Assembly (NCBI GenBank): GCA_955652255.1 | Contig: CATPAW010000154.1 | Span: 1-7,449 of the forward strand | Length of the DNA stretch: 7,449 nucleotides | Reading direction: 5' to 3' | From: an uncultured Chthoniobacterales bacterium | GTDB lineage: Bacteria; Verrucomicrobiota; Verrucomicrobiia; Chthoniobacterales; UBA10450 | Shown here: piece after piece, positions 1-6,619 of the stretch | Layout of the letters: every line of letters starts with the position of its first letter | Position numbering within the stretch: position 1 is the first letter of the stretch | The notes under the pieces: generated by a model | Database searches by the model: none | The model's input: only the letters and a program-made list of their open reading frames with translations | Told to the model about the DNA's origin: nothing | Program-made: the position numbers and the translations under genes

Positions 1-1386
1 ATCCTTGAGATCGCGCCCCACCATCCTTTCCATCAAGTTCGACGTTGGACGGTCAAGCGTTCCCGCGACTTGAAAATCAACCGCGGAATATCCCGCTTCA
101 CTGATCGGTCGGAAATTCTCACGGATGGGTTTGAAAAGCTGTGCGCGAATCTTTTCATTGATGGCAAGTTGCGAGTCGAGCTGCACCTTTCCGCTAAACG
201 TCACCGTGCCGGCGGCAGAGAGTCGAATGTTTGGTGAACGCAACGTGAGTTCATCGATGGTTACCAACCCTAGACTGATGTGATACTTTGCCTGTGCCTG
301 CTCGAGATGCAGTTGAGTGAGCTCCTCAATTTGCAAAACCTGGCCCAGGGCGACCAGCAGACTGTATTGCTGCAGTTGCCCATCGCGCAGGAAAATCTGG
401 CCAGCGCCCGTGAGTGCATTGGCATCGTCGGTTTTTCCCGCGGCTTCGAAGCTTCCTTCGAGTTTACCCTGCACCATGCCTTTGGGGCCGCCGGCTTCGG
501 CAACAATCTGATCGGCTTGGATGTTTTGAAACGTCACACTTACCGTAAACGGAGAGTTTTCCGATTGTGGCTCCATCGTGAAATGGCCGCTGATGTCGCC
601 GCTGCCCACATGCGCCGAGATCTTCGCAAGGTCCAATTCTTTTGGATCATAACGAAGAGGCGATTGCAATCTCTCGAGGAAAAACCGATCGCGCAGCGAT
701 ATTTTCGCGACTTTTGCGTTGCCGCGAAGAGCCTGGGCGTTGCCCAAGCTTGAATGAAAATCGACCCCTTCGAAAACCGCAATTACGCTCCCAGATCGGT
801 CAAGGAATCTGAAACTGCCTTGTGTGACGTTGACGCGTCGAACCTCCGGAACAAAACCGATGTTCGTTTTGGCAGCTTTGAAGTTTGTGTTCGTAATGTT
901 CGGTGTCGGTGCGGCCGGGTTTGCCGCTATAGTTTCGGGAGGCGATTCGGAAACCACCGCAACTTCGGCCGGCGGCGAAGCTGAATGTTTTTCGTCTCGC
1001 GAACCGGGCAATCTCCATTTCCCGTCTGCGTTTTGTGGCCAGACCACGTCTGGAGAAAGCAGCGACACCTCTTTGATCACCAGCTGCTTCGAGAAGAGGG
1101 AAAGCAAACGGAGATGAAGATGAAAACTTTTTGCCTCCAAAAAGTTGCTCGAACTTGCGGTCGAGATTTGCGGAACCGTGATGCCGGTCAATGTCAATCC
1201 GCCCCACGGCGTGACACTAATGCGCCGGATATGGAGCGCGGTGCCAATCCGTTGGCTGACTTCCTGCTGAATCCTTGCTTGAGTCCCTTGCGATTGCACA
1301 TACAAGTTCAGGCCAATCAAGGAAATCGTAACGAACGCAAAAAGTGCCCCAATAATGGATAACGCAATTCGGCGGAAGTTTCCCAC
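1..1386 (-). CDS. AsmA-like envelope protein (C-terminus cut by window edge)
   Basis: The reverse complement from 1386 to 1 is one uninterrupted frame of 462 codons. It begins with GTG at 1386; an in-frame TAA lies three codons upstream, which rules out a longer start. Residues about 6-31 form one hydrophobic helix (ALSIIGALFAFVTISLIGL), giving an inner-membrane anchor with the rest in the periplasm. Next come a beta-rich stretch (ISVTPWGGLTLTGITV), a Pro/Ala/Ser-rich linker at about 125-165, and further beta-rich sequence. From about residue 325 there is an AsmA C-terminal-like region: GAGQIFLRDGQLQQYSLL, then a repeat of the type 'LRSPNIRLSAAGTVTFSGKV', and VAGTLDRP near the edge. Known AsmA/YhdP/TamB-type proteins are long beta-groove proteins implicated in moving phospholipid or assembling the outer membrane. 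This one's substrate is unknown. It is divergent from the lipid kinase at 1451. The family call is fairly secure; no specific gene is recognised. Confidence 0.8.
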   Translation of the reverse strand, partial: MGNFRRIALSIIGALFAFVTISLIGLNLYVQSQGTQARIQQEVSQRIGTALHIRRISVTPWGGLTLTGITVPQISTASSSNFLEAKSFHLHLRLLSLFSKQLVIKEVSLLSPDVVWPQNADGKWRLPGSRDEKHSASPPAEVAVVSESPPETIAANPAAPTPNITNTNFKAAKTNIGFVPEVRRVNVTQGSFRFLDRSGSVIAVFEGVDFHSSLGNAQALRGNAKVAKISLRDRFFLERLQSPLRYDPKELDLAKISAHVGSGDISGHFTMEPQSENSPFTVSVTFQNIQADQIVAEAGGPKGMVQGKLEGSFEAAGKTDDANALTGAGQIFLRDGQLQQYSLLVALGQVLQIEELTQLHLEQAQAKYHISLGLVTIDELTLRSPNIRLSAAGTVTFSGKVQLDSQLAINEKIRAQLFKPIRENFRPISEAGYSAVDFQVAGTLDRPTSNLMERMVGRDLKD

Positions 1387-1450
1387 GCCGAGACGTTACG
1401 CAGACCAAGTTTGAAGAAAAGATCAAAGCCCAAGTTTAGGTTCTCGGTTC
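1387..1450. promoter_or_regulatory. Divergent intergenic region with a direct repeat
   Basis: These 64 bases separate two genes read in opposite directions, so both promoters should lie here or inside the gene starts. I found no convincing -35/-10 pair on either strand. The only visible structure is an 8-base direct repeat, ccaagttt, at 1405-1412 and 1430-1437, with starts 25 bases apart. It could be a regulator site or chance. Neither start codon has a strong Shine-Dalgarno; an AGG at 1438-1440 is the best candidate for the kinase. Confidence 0.35.
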
Positions 1451-2323
1451 GTGAATAACACCGTCGTCATTCTCAATCCTGCCGCCCGTAGCGAGAAAGC
1501 GAGCCGTTGGCGCGCGCGTGTGGAATCGCTGGCGCGCGATTCCATAGTATGCGCCACGGCGCAACCCGGCGAAGCGGAAGCATTTGCGCGTCACGCCGTG
1601 AGCGAAGGTTTCGAAAAGATCGTGGCGGCGGGCGGCGACGGCACAATCAATGAAGTGGTAAATGGCCTGGCCGGCAGCGCCGCCATGCTCGGCCTGCTGC
1701 CGATCGGCACGGTCAATGTTTTCGCGACCGAGCTCGGCCTGCCCTTGCACAATCTCCAATCATGTTGGGACATCATTCAAAAGGGACATACACGCCTTGT
1801 CGATCTTCCGAGCGCAAATGGAAAACATTTTGTCCAGCTCGCCGGCGTCGGACTCGATGCCCAGGTCGTTAAAGAGACCAGCGCCGCTTTCAAACGCAAT
1901 TTCGGTCCGCTGAGTTACCTCATCTCCGCCGCGCAAATCGCCACCCGCCGGCCGCCCCGACTGTTCATCGAATCGGAGAACACAGCGATTGAAGAAGGAT
2001 CTTTTGTTCTTGTCGGAAACGGTCGCCACTATGGCGGACCATTTCCTTTTTTTAAACATGCCGTCATCGATGATGGTTTACTGGATGTGGTGGCGTTCAA
2101 GCGACTTGGCTATCTGGAGATCATAAAATATCTGCAGGATGTTTTTTTTAGCTCGGAAATTCGTCTGCCGGAGGTGGAATATTTTCAAACGCGGCGATTG
2201 CGGATAACGAGCGATCAGGACGTGCCGGTCGAACTAGACGGCGAACTAGTCGGCAATTGCCCGGTTAAGTTTCAAGTACGCGAGAAAAAGCTGCGCGTTC
2301 TCGCGCCTGCGCCATTGCAATAG
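1451..2323 (+). CDS. Diacylglycerol/sphingosine-kinase-like lipid kinase
   Basis: This 290-residue protein has the hallmarks of the DAGK catalytic (YegS/DgkB/BmrU-like) family, soluble enzymes that phosphorylate lipid hydroxyls with ATP at the membrane face. An N-terminal strand runs into VVILNPAA. The nucleotide-binding motif GGDGTINEVVNG starts at residue 61, followed by LPIGTVNVFATELGLP, the equivalent of the GTxNDxA motif. The C-terminal beta-sandwich contains AGVGLDAQVV, NGRHYGG, DDGLLDVV and a late DGE at residues 263-265. The length is typical for the family. The start is GTG at 1451; no ATG, GTG or TTG extends the frame upstream. It is the first gene of a plus-strand run with the rhomboid and glnE. 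T runs at 2047-2053 and 2142-2149 do not break the frame. Substrate (diacylglycerol, undecaprenol or another lipid) cannot be told from sequence, so no symbol is given. Confidence 0.9.
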   Translation: MNNTVVILNPAARSEKASRWRARVESLARDSIVCATAQPGEAEAFARHAVSEGFEKIVAAGGDGTINEVVNGLAGSAAMLGLLPIGTVNVFATELGLPLHNLQSCWDIIQKGHTRLVDLPSANGKHFVQLAGVGLDAQVVKETSAAFKRNFGPLSYLISAAQIATRRPPRLFIESENTAIEEGSFVLVGNGRHYGGPFPFFKHAVIDDGLLDVVAFKRLGYLEIIKYLQDVFFSSEIRLPEVEYFQTRRLRITSDQDVPVELDGELVGNCPVKFQVREKKLRVLAPAPLQ

Positions 2324-2414
2324 CCGGTCCGCGCGAAGGGCTTTGCTGCTCTCATCCCCCCTCGGCACGGAATTGAGAATCGACAATCTGATTGCGTTGC
2401 GATACTCTCGCAAA
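2324..2414 (+). other. Gap between lipid kinase and rhomboid; possible rhomboid 5' extension
   Basis: If the rhomboid starts at ATG 2415, these 91 bases are untranslated. The rhomboid frame stays open upstream to a TTG at 2343, with further TTGs at 2373 and 2397. The 24 extra residues (MLLSSPLGTELRIDNL...) look like neither a signal peptide nor a family extension. A purine run at 2335-2340 is only two bases from the 2343 TTG, too close for a normal ribosome site. No terminator hairpin with a T-run follows the kinase stop. A GATACT at 2401-2406 resembles a -10 box but has no -35 partner at a proper distance. Confidence 0.4.
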
Positions 2415-3254
2415 ATGCGTCTGTCTGGCCGGAAATCTTCGTCCTACACGCGGCGTTGGACGCAGCGCCAGTGCTTCGTCTTGTTGATCTTGATCAGCGC
2501 GAACGTGGCGGTGTTTGTCGCGCAACTCTGTGCCGAACTTTATCAACCGGGTTTCGTGCGCGATTATCTTGGCTTGAGCGATCGCGGCGTCCGTGACGCT
2601 TATGCCTGGCAGTTTGTCACCGCGATGTTTTTACACGACGGCCCGTGGCATTTGCTCGGAAACATGCTCGTCCTGTATTTTCTCGGACGCGATCTTGAAT
2701 CGATTCTCGGACAGCGACATTTTCTTTACCTTTATCTCGCCGGCGCGGTCGGAGGCGAACTTGGCCATCTTTTTCTTATGCCGTCCGATTCGGTTTTGCT
2801 GGCGGCCTCTGGCGGCGTTGCGGCCGTCCTCGTCGCGTATGCGACGATCCTACCGGAGCTGGAGTTGACGACGCGAATTTTCTTGGTCGTTCCGCTGCGT
2901 TTAAAGGCGAAGCATCTTGCCTATGGCGCGACCGCGCTCGCAATCATGTTGCTTTTTATCGACCGCACCCGCACCGTCAGCCACAGTGCATATCTTGGGG
3001 GTTGCGCGGCGGGCTGGCTCTATGCGCATCTGCTGGGCTTTGGGCGAACGTCGTTTCTCCAGCGTCACTTGCAGCAACGGCGGGAGGCGGCCGCACGGTA
3101 TGAGCGATTGAGCATCGACGAGCTGATGAACGAAGAAATCGATCCCTTACTCGAAAAGATTTCGATCTACGGTCTCGTCAATTTGACGAGAAAAGAACGA
3201 CGCAACCTCTGTAAAGCTCGCGAGACAATTCTGCAGAAAACGCACGCGGCATAA
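2415..3254 (+). CDS. Rhomboid-family intramembrane protein, probable pseudoprotease (catalytic His replaced by Tyr)
   Basis: From ATG 2415 this gives 279 residues with a basic N-terminus and about six membrane helices (TM1 near 20-43, TM6 near 187-206), the bacterial rhomboid fold. Rhomboids are serine proteases that cut membrane helices with a Ser-His dyad. TM2 carries WHLLGNM, with His79 and Asn83 spaced like the oxyanion residues of GlpG. TM4 has AASGG with Ser132 in the nucleophile position; the first Gly of GxSG is Ala. TM6 reads VSHSAYLGG where active members have A-H-L/I-G-G, so the catalytic His is Tyr193 (TAT at 2991). His190 lies one helical turn earlier. The cytosolic tail includes LLEKISIYGLVNLTRKER, resembling tails of other bacterial rhomboids. 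ATG 2415 is preferred over TTG 2343 because its basic stretch leads directly into TM1. Fold assignment is secure; loss of activity is inference. Confidence 0.88.
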   Translation: MRLSGRKSSSYTRRWTQRQCFVLLILISANVAVFVAQLCAELYQPGFVRDYLGLSDRGVRDAYAWQFVTAMFLHDGPWHLLGNMLVLYFLGRDLESILGQRHFLYLYLAGAVGGELGHLFLMPSDSVLLAASGGVAAVLVAYATILPELELTTRIFLVVPLRLKAKHLAYGATALAIMLLFIDRTRTVSHSAYLGGCAAGWLYAHLLGFGRTSFLQRHLQQRREAAARYERLSIDELMNEEIDPLLEKISIYGLVNLTRKERRNLCKARETILQKTHAA

Positions 3255-3313
3255 CGGCGATTGGTCTGGTTGCAGTTGGATCTGACAACTGGTCTTGCGG
3301 GTAGATTCGCGGC
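3255..3313 (+). other. Short gap between rhomboid and glnE with a weak hairpin
   Basis: These 59 bases hold an inverted repeat, cagttg (3273-3278) and caactg (3286-3291), with a 7-base loop. No T-run follows, so it is not a convincing intrinsic terminator. No clear promoter is visible. A further 5-bp inverted repeat, cgcgg (3308-3312) and ccgcg (3319-3323), places the glnE ATG in its loop. The gap is compatible with co-transcription of rhomboid and glnE, with weak translation signals. Confidence 0.35.
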
Positions 3314-6076
3314 ATGTTCCGCGTAATGGATCGTAGTGATCGCTGGATTCAGGAAAAAGCGGCCGCTTCCTTAGACTCGGCGCAAGTAGAAACCGCCCTC
3401 TGCCGGCTTAGCGAAACCTGGCCGCTAACCGCGCCGCCGATTGTCGATCTAATCGAACAATTTTCGCTGGGCGAAGCCGCCCTGCTTCATCTTCTTGCCC
3501 TCTCGAGCATTTGCGCGACGAGATTGATGCGGCAGCCCGAGATCCTCATCTGGCTCGGACAGCCCGAAGTCTGTCTGGCGGCGCGCGATTACGCGCAAAT
3601 GGCCGGCGATTTGCGCACGCTCGCGGGCGATTCAATCGCCTCTGAAAATTTCCGAGCTTTGCGTCTGTGGAAAAGTCGCGAGATGGTGCGGATCGCTCTT
3701 CGCGAACTCGCAAATGTCGCACCGCTCGAGGAAACAACGGGCGAGCTTTCGCAGATCGCCGAGATTTGCATCCGCCGCGTCTTCGAACATTGCAACGCGG
3801 AATTCCGACAGCGTCACGGTTCTCCCAACACCGAATTTACTATTCTCGCTCTCGGCAAACTCGGCGGGGCCGAGCTCAACCACAGTTCCGATGTCGATCT
3901 TATTTTTCTTTACGGCGAGGAGGGTCAGCTCTCGCCGCGCTTTTCGTATCACGAGTTCTTCAATCGCCTGGCCGAAAAATTTCTCGAGGCTTTTTCGACC
4001 CCTGACCCGCAAGGTTCACTTTTTCGTGTCGATGTTCGGCTGCGCCCCGAAGGTTCCGCCGGCCCGTTGGCGCGATCGCTTGAAAGCATGGAGCACTATT
4101 ATGGCGGTTTCGGGGAAACCTGGGAGCGCCTGGCGCTGATCAAGGCTCGCGGGGTCGGCGGCAGTCGTGAGCTCGCTTACGAATTCTTGCGGCAACATCA
4201 ACCTTTCATTTACCCGAAAAGTCCCACACCCGATCTGCTCGAAGAGATTGCCAACATCAAACGACGGATCGAACGCGATGTTGTCGGACAGGAGAATCTG
4301 GGACGCGACGTCAAACTCGGTCGCGGCGGGATTCGCGAAATCGAGTTCGTTGTGCAGACGCTGCAATTTATTCACGGGGCGCGGCATACGTTCCTGCAGG
4401 AGCCGAGCACATTGAAGGCGCTCCGGGGTCTTGCCCAACTCGAACTGATTCCGACCAATGAAATTGTCGGTCTTGACCGCGCGTATCGCTTCCTCCGCCG
4501 CACCGAGCACCGTTTGCAGATCGAAGCCGAGCAACAAACCCACACCATTCCCGCGACGCCGGAACACTTGCGACGACTCGCGCTGAGTCTCGGATTTGGC
4601 TCGAGAGAGGAATTCACATCTGCGCTCGAGCGGGAAATGCTCACCGTGCGCGCGGTTTTTCGCCGTCTCATCGCCGAAGCATTGCCGGACAAGAAAGGTG
4701 AGCCGGTCGATTCCGGGATCTTTGCCAACCAATCAGACGCCGGGAAGGCTCTGACCGGACTGGGCCAAGGGCCGAGCGGCGCGCACGTTTCTCCCCGGAC
4801 CCGGCAGGCTTTCCGCAAGCTGCGGCCTCTCCTGCTCGCTCAACTCGCAAAGACGGCCGACCCGGACGCGACCCTCAATCAATTTGCTCGATTCGTCGAA
4901 GCTTACGGACTGCGCAGTATGCTTTTCGAATTGCTGGTGACAAATCCGAAACTGCTTGAACTGCTCGTCAAAACTTTTGATGCAAGCCGATTCGCGAGCG
5001 ATTTGCTCGTGCGCCACGCACAACTCCTGGAGGACATCACCCGCGACGAAAAACTCGACTGTTCCATCGAGATGGCCGGTCACCTCGAACAACTCAGGTC
5101 GTTGCTCGGAAAAAAAGGGACGACCCTCGACAGACTACGCGCTTATCGTCAGGCCCAACTGTTCCGAATTCTTTTACGCGACGTTCTAGGCTTGGCCGAT
5201 TTCGCGACAATGTGCCGGGAGCAATCGACGCTGGCAGAAGCCTGTTTGGTTTGCGTGAATGAAATTCTTGGCGGCGACGAGCTGACTATTATCGCGATGG
5301 GAAAATTTGGCGGACGCGAAATCACTCACGGGGCCGACCTCGATGTTCTCTTTGTCGGACATGAAAGTCGCGACGCACAAAAACTTTTGTCAGTGATGGC
5401 GCAACCGAGCGCGGAAGGAAATCTTTCGCGCGTTGACGCCCGGCTGCGACCGGAAGGAGAAAAGGGGCCGCTCGTTTGTTCGCTTGAGACTTACCAGCGC
5501 TATTATGCCGAGCGAGCGCAGCCGTGGGAGCTGCAGGCGTTGACCCGCGCTCGTCCTGTCACCGGCCCGCTGGCGAAGGAGTTTATGGCGATCGCCAAAA
5601 ACGCCTGGCACATGGCCGGCCAACAGGTCGATCTTTACGCGAAGATCGACAACATGCTCGAGCGAATCCGGCGCGAGCGGAGCAGTGGAGACGAGTTTCT
5701 CGATTTCAAAACAGGCAGCGGTGGGATTATTGAAGCCGAATTTCTGGTTCAGGCGTTACAGATGCGAAACGCGATTTGGGAGCCGAACTGGACAGGCGCG
5801 GTCGATCATTTGCGCGAGGTCGGTCACTTCACCGAGTCAGAGGCTCGCGCCTTGAAAGGCGCTTATGAATTTCTCCGCGGCTGTGAATCTGTTTTGCGAC
5901 GTTACGAGAACAAAAGTGTTTCCGCCTTGCCGACCGATCTGAAGGAGCAGCGAAAACTCGCAAAACGGCTTGGTCACAGCGACGCGAATGCCTTCACGAA
6001 AGAATATGCCGATGTACGGGAAACGATGCACGCGCTTTATCAGCGGCACATCACGAAAACGTTGGCTAGCTCCTAG
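3314..6076 (+). CDS. glnE: Bifunctional glutamine synthetase adenylyltransferase / deadenylase
   Basis: This 920-residue protein matches the usual GlnE length (about 950 in E. coli) and architecture. GlnE adds AMP to glutamine synthetase to switch it off and removes AMP to restore it, under control of PII and glutamine, so it tunes ammonium assimilation in the cytosol. The N-terminal deadenylase half has LGKLGGAELNHSSDVDLIF with metal-binding Asp193 and Asp195, then DVRLRPEG, GETWERLALIKAR and GGIREIEFVVQ. The C-terminal adenylyltransferase half has MGKFGGREITHGADLDVLF with Asp675 and Asp677, DARLRPEG, PWELQALTRARPV and GGIIEAEFLVQ. The C-terminal half departs from the common SDLDL and DIEF forms. 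The start is ATG 3314; an in-frame ATG four codons later (3326) is equally plausible, as neither has a good ribosome site. Its last 11 bases overlap the convergent DUF4112 gene. No glnA, glnB or glnD is in view. Confidence 0.96.
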   Translation: MFRVMDRSDRWIQEKAAASLDSAQVETALCRLSETWPLTAPPIVDLIEQFSLGEAALLHLLALSSICATRLMRQPEILIWLGQPEVCLAARDYAQMAGDLRTLAGDSIASENFRALRLWKSREMVRIALRELANVAPLEETTGELSQIAEICIRRVFEHCNAEFRQRHGSPNTEFTILALGKLGGAELNHSSDVDLIFLYGEEGQLSPRFSYHEFFNRLAEKFLEAFSTPDPQGSLFRVDVRLRPEGSAGPLARSLESMEHYYGGFGETWERLALIKARGVGGSRELAYEFLRQHQPFIYPKSPTPDLLEEIANIKRRIERDVVGQENLGRDVKLGRGGIREIEFVVQTLQFIHGARHTFLQEPSTLKALRGLAQLELIPTNEIVGLDRAYRFLRRTEHRLQIEAEQQTHTIPATPEHLRRLALSLGFGSREEFTSALEREMLTVRAVFRRLIAEALPDKKGEPVDSGIFANQSDAGKALTGLGQGPSGAHVSPRTRQAFRKLRPLLLAQLAKTADPDATLNQFARFVEAYGLRSMLFELLVTNPKLLELLVKTFDASRFASDLLVRHAQLLEDITRDEKLDCSIEMAGHLEQLRSLLGKKGTTLDRLRAYRQAQLFRILLRDVLGLADFATMCREQSTLAEACLVCVNEILGGDELTIIAMGKFGGREITHGADLDVLFVGHESRDAQKLLSVMAQPSAEGNLSRVDARLRPEGEKGPLVCSLETYQRYYAERAQPWELQALTRARPVTGPLAKEFMAIAKNAWHMAGQQVDLYAKIDNMLERIRRERSSGDEFLDFKTGSGGIIEAEFLVQALQMRNAIWEPNWTGAVDHLREVGHFTESEARALKGAYEFLRGCESVLRRYENKSVSALPTDLKEQRKLAKRLGHSDANAFTKEYADVRETMHALYQRHITKTLASS

Positions 6077-6077
6077 C
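6065..6077. repeat. Inverted repeat holding the stop codons of both convergent genes
   Basis: gctag (6065-6069) and ctagc (6073-6077) are perfect reverse complements around a 3-base spacer. The right arm holds the plus-strand glnE stop (TAG 6074-6076) and the left arm the minus-strand DUF4112 stop (TAG read from 6068-6066). Arms are only 5 bp and no T-run flanks them, so this is unlikely to be an effective terminator. Confidence 0.6.
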
Positions 6078-6485
6078 GAGAAAATTTGCGATTGCATGGA
6101 GAATGAGAAAAGTCGCGATCAGTCCGGCGAAAACGATTACGAAAACCAAACCAAGAACAGCGCCGATAAAAATCCAATCGCCTTTGCGCGATCGATTCGG
6201 ACGCTCGATGTGCCGCTGGAGCAGATCGTAATTGCGTTTGTTCGCTCTGAACCAGAAGGCGAAAACGGAGCCGAGCACCGGCACGACGCCGATTAATTCA
6301 TTGGTCAAAATATTCAGCGCCATGCGCGCGAGCAGGATCTTGGGTAAGCCGCGCGAAACTGCGTAAATCAAAACGGAGACGGAGATAAACGCGGCGCTGA
6401 CATCACCGAGCACCGGCACGAAATCGATCAACGGGTTAAGACCAAAGCGAAACTTGGTTCCGGGCACGCGCAGCAGGCCGTCCAT
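6066..6485 (-). CDS. DUF4112 family small membrane protein, function unknown
   Basis: From ATG 6485 this gives 139 residues. The family signature is clear: RVPGTKFRFGLNPLIDFVP, then PVLGDV, ARMALNILTNELIGVVPVLG, then FRANKRNYDLLQRHI. This matches the DUF4112 consensus of the type 'IPGTrFRfGLDpllGLiPgvGD ... NrrN'. Two hydrophobic stretches with a VPVLG turn are followed by a strong C-terminal membrane helix (WIFIGAVLGLVFVIVFAGLI), so it should sit in the cytoplasmic membrane. No biochemical role is known to me. The reading frame stays open and coding-like upstream of the ATG, and the upstream residues LEPLFKWVAIIMD look like the usual start of the domain, so the true N-terminus is probably further upstream. 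The second VPVLG motif ends in Ser where many relatives have Asp. It lies just downstream of rho on the same strand and is likely co-transcribed with it. Its 3' end overlaps glnE. Confidence 0.85.
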   Translation of the reverse strand: MDGLLRVPGTKFRFGLNPLIDFVPVLGDVSAAFISVSVLIYAVSRGLPKILLARMALNILTNELIGVVPVLGSVFAFWFRANKRNYDLLQRHIERPNRSRKGDWIFIGAVLGLVFVIVFAGLIATFLILHAIANFLARS

Positions 6486-6590
6486 GATAATGGCGACCCA
6501 TTTGAAGAGCGGCTCGAGCGACGCTCGTCGTTGTTTTTGCTCGGGCGGGAGAACTTCCCACTCGACTTCGCATGCGTCCGGCGGCTTCAG
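6486..6590 (-). other. Probable N-terminal coding extension of the DUF4112 gene (possible CTG start)
   Basis: Read on the minus strand in frame with ATG 6485, these 35 codons contain no stop and mostly end in G or C, like the neighbouring genes. They begin LKPPDACEVEWEVLPPE and end in LEPLFKWVAII, which continues into MDGLLRVPG. No ATG, GTG or TTG occurs in this frame upstream until inside rho. The only start-like codon outside rho is CTG at 6590. Either a rare CTG start is used, or this stretch is an untranslated relic, or a sequence error hides the start. No Shine-Dalgarno is seen before 6590. Confidence 0.5.
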
Positions 6591-6599
6591 TTTAGATCG

Positions 6600-6619
6600 A
6601 CAATCGCAAGCGCGATTGT
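6600..6619 (-). other. Hairpin directly after the rho stop codon
   Basis: caatcgc (6601-6607) and gcgattg (6612-6618) are exact inverted repeats around a 4-base loop, extended to 8 bp by the A-T pair 6600/6619. In the minus-strand transcript the stem begins on the base after the rho TAA (6622-6620). No U-run follows, so it is not a classical intrinsic terminator. It could stabilise the rho message end or affect translation of the downstream DUF4112 gene. Confidence 0.45.

Noticed and set aside
280..753. 157-codon plus-strand open frame
   Set aside because: It lies opposite the continuous 462-codon AsmA-like frame, whose translation has a membrane anchor and family-like beta repeats; the plus-strand product shows no recognisable features.
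2047..2149. T7 (2047-2053) and T8 (2142-2149) runs in the lipid kinase as frameshift or slippage sites
   Set aside because: Family motifs continue in the same frame before, between and after the runs, through the late DGE, so the gene is intact; slippage cannot be judged from one sequence.
2231..2249. Direct repeat gaactag within the lipid kinase
   Set aside because: It encodes the EL-DGEL segment of a conserved motif, so the repeat is explained by coding.
2343..2414. Longer rhomboid start at TTG 2343
   Set aside because: The added 24 residues show no recognisable feature, the ribosome-site spacing is poor, and ATG 2415 places basic residues directly before TM1. It is not excluded.
3273..3291. 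Inverted repeat after the rhomboid as an intrinsic terminator
   Set aside because: The stem is 6 bp with no following T-run; at best it is a weak structure between co-directional genes.
4016..4732. 238-codon minus-strand open frame inside glnE
   Set aside because: It is antisense to a highly conserved GlnE region; its translation looks like a shadow with no family motif.
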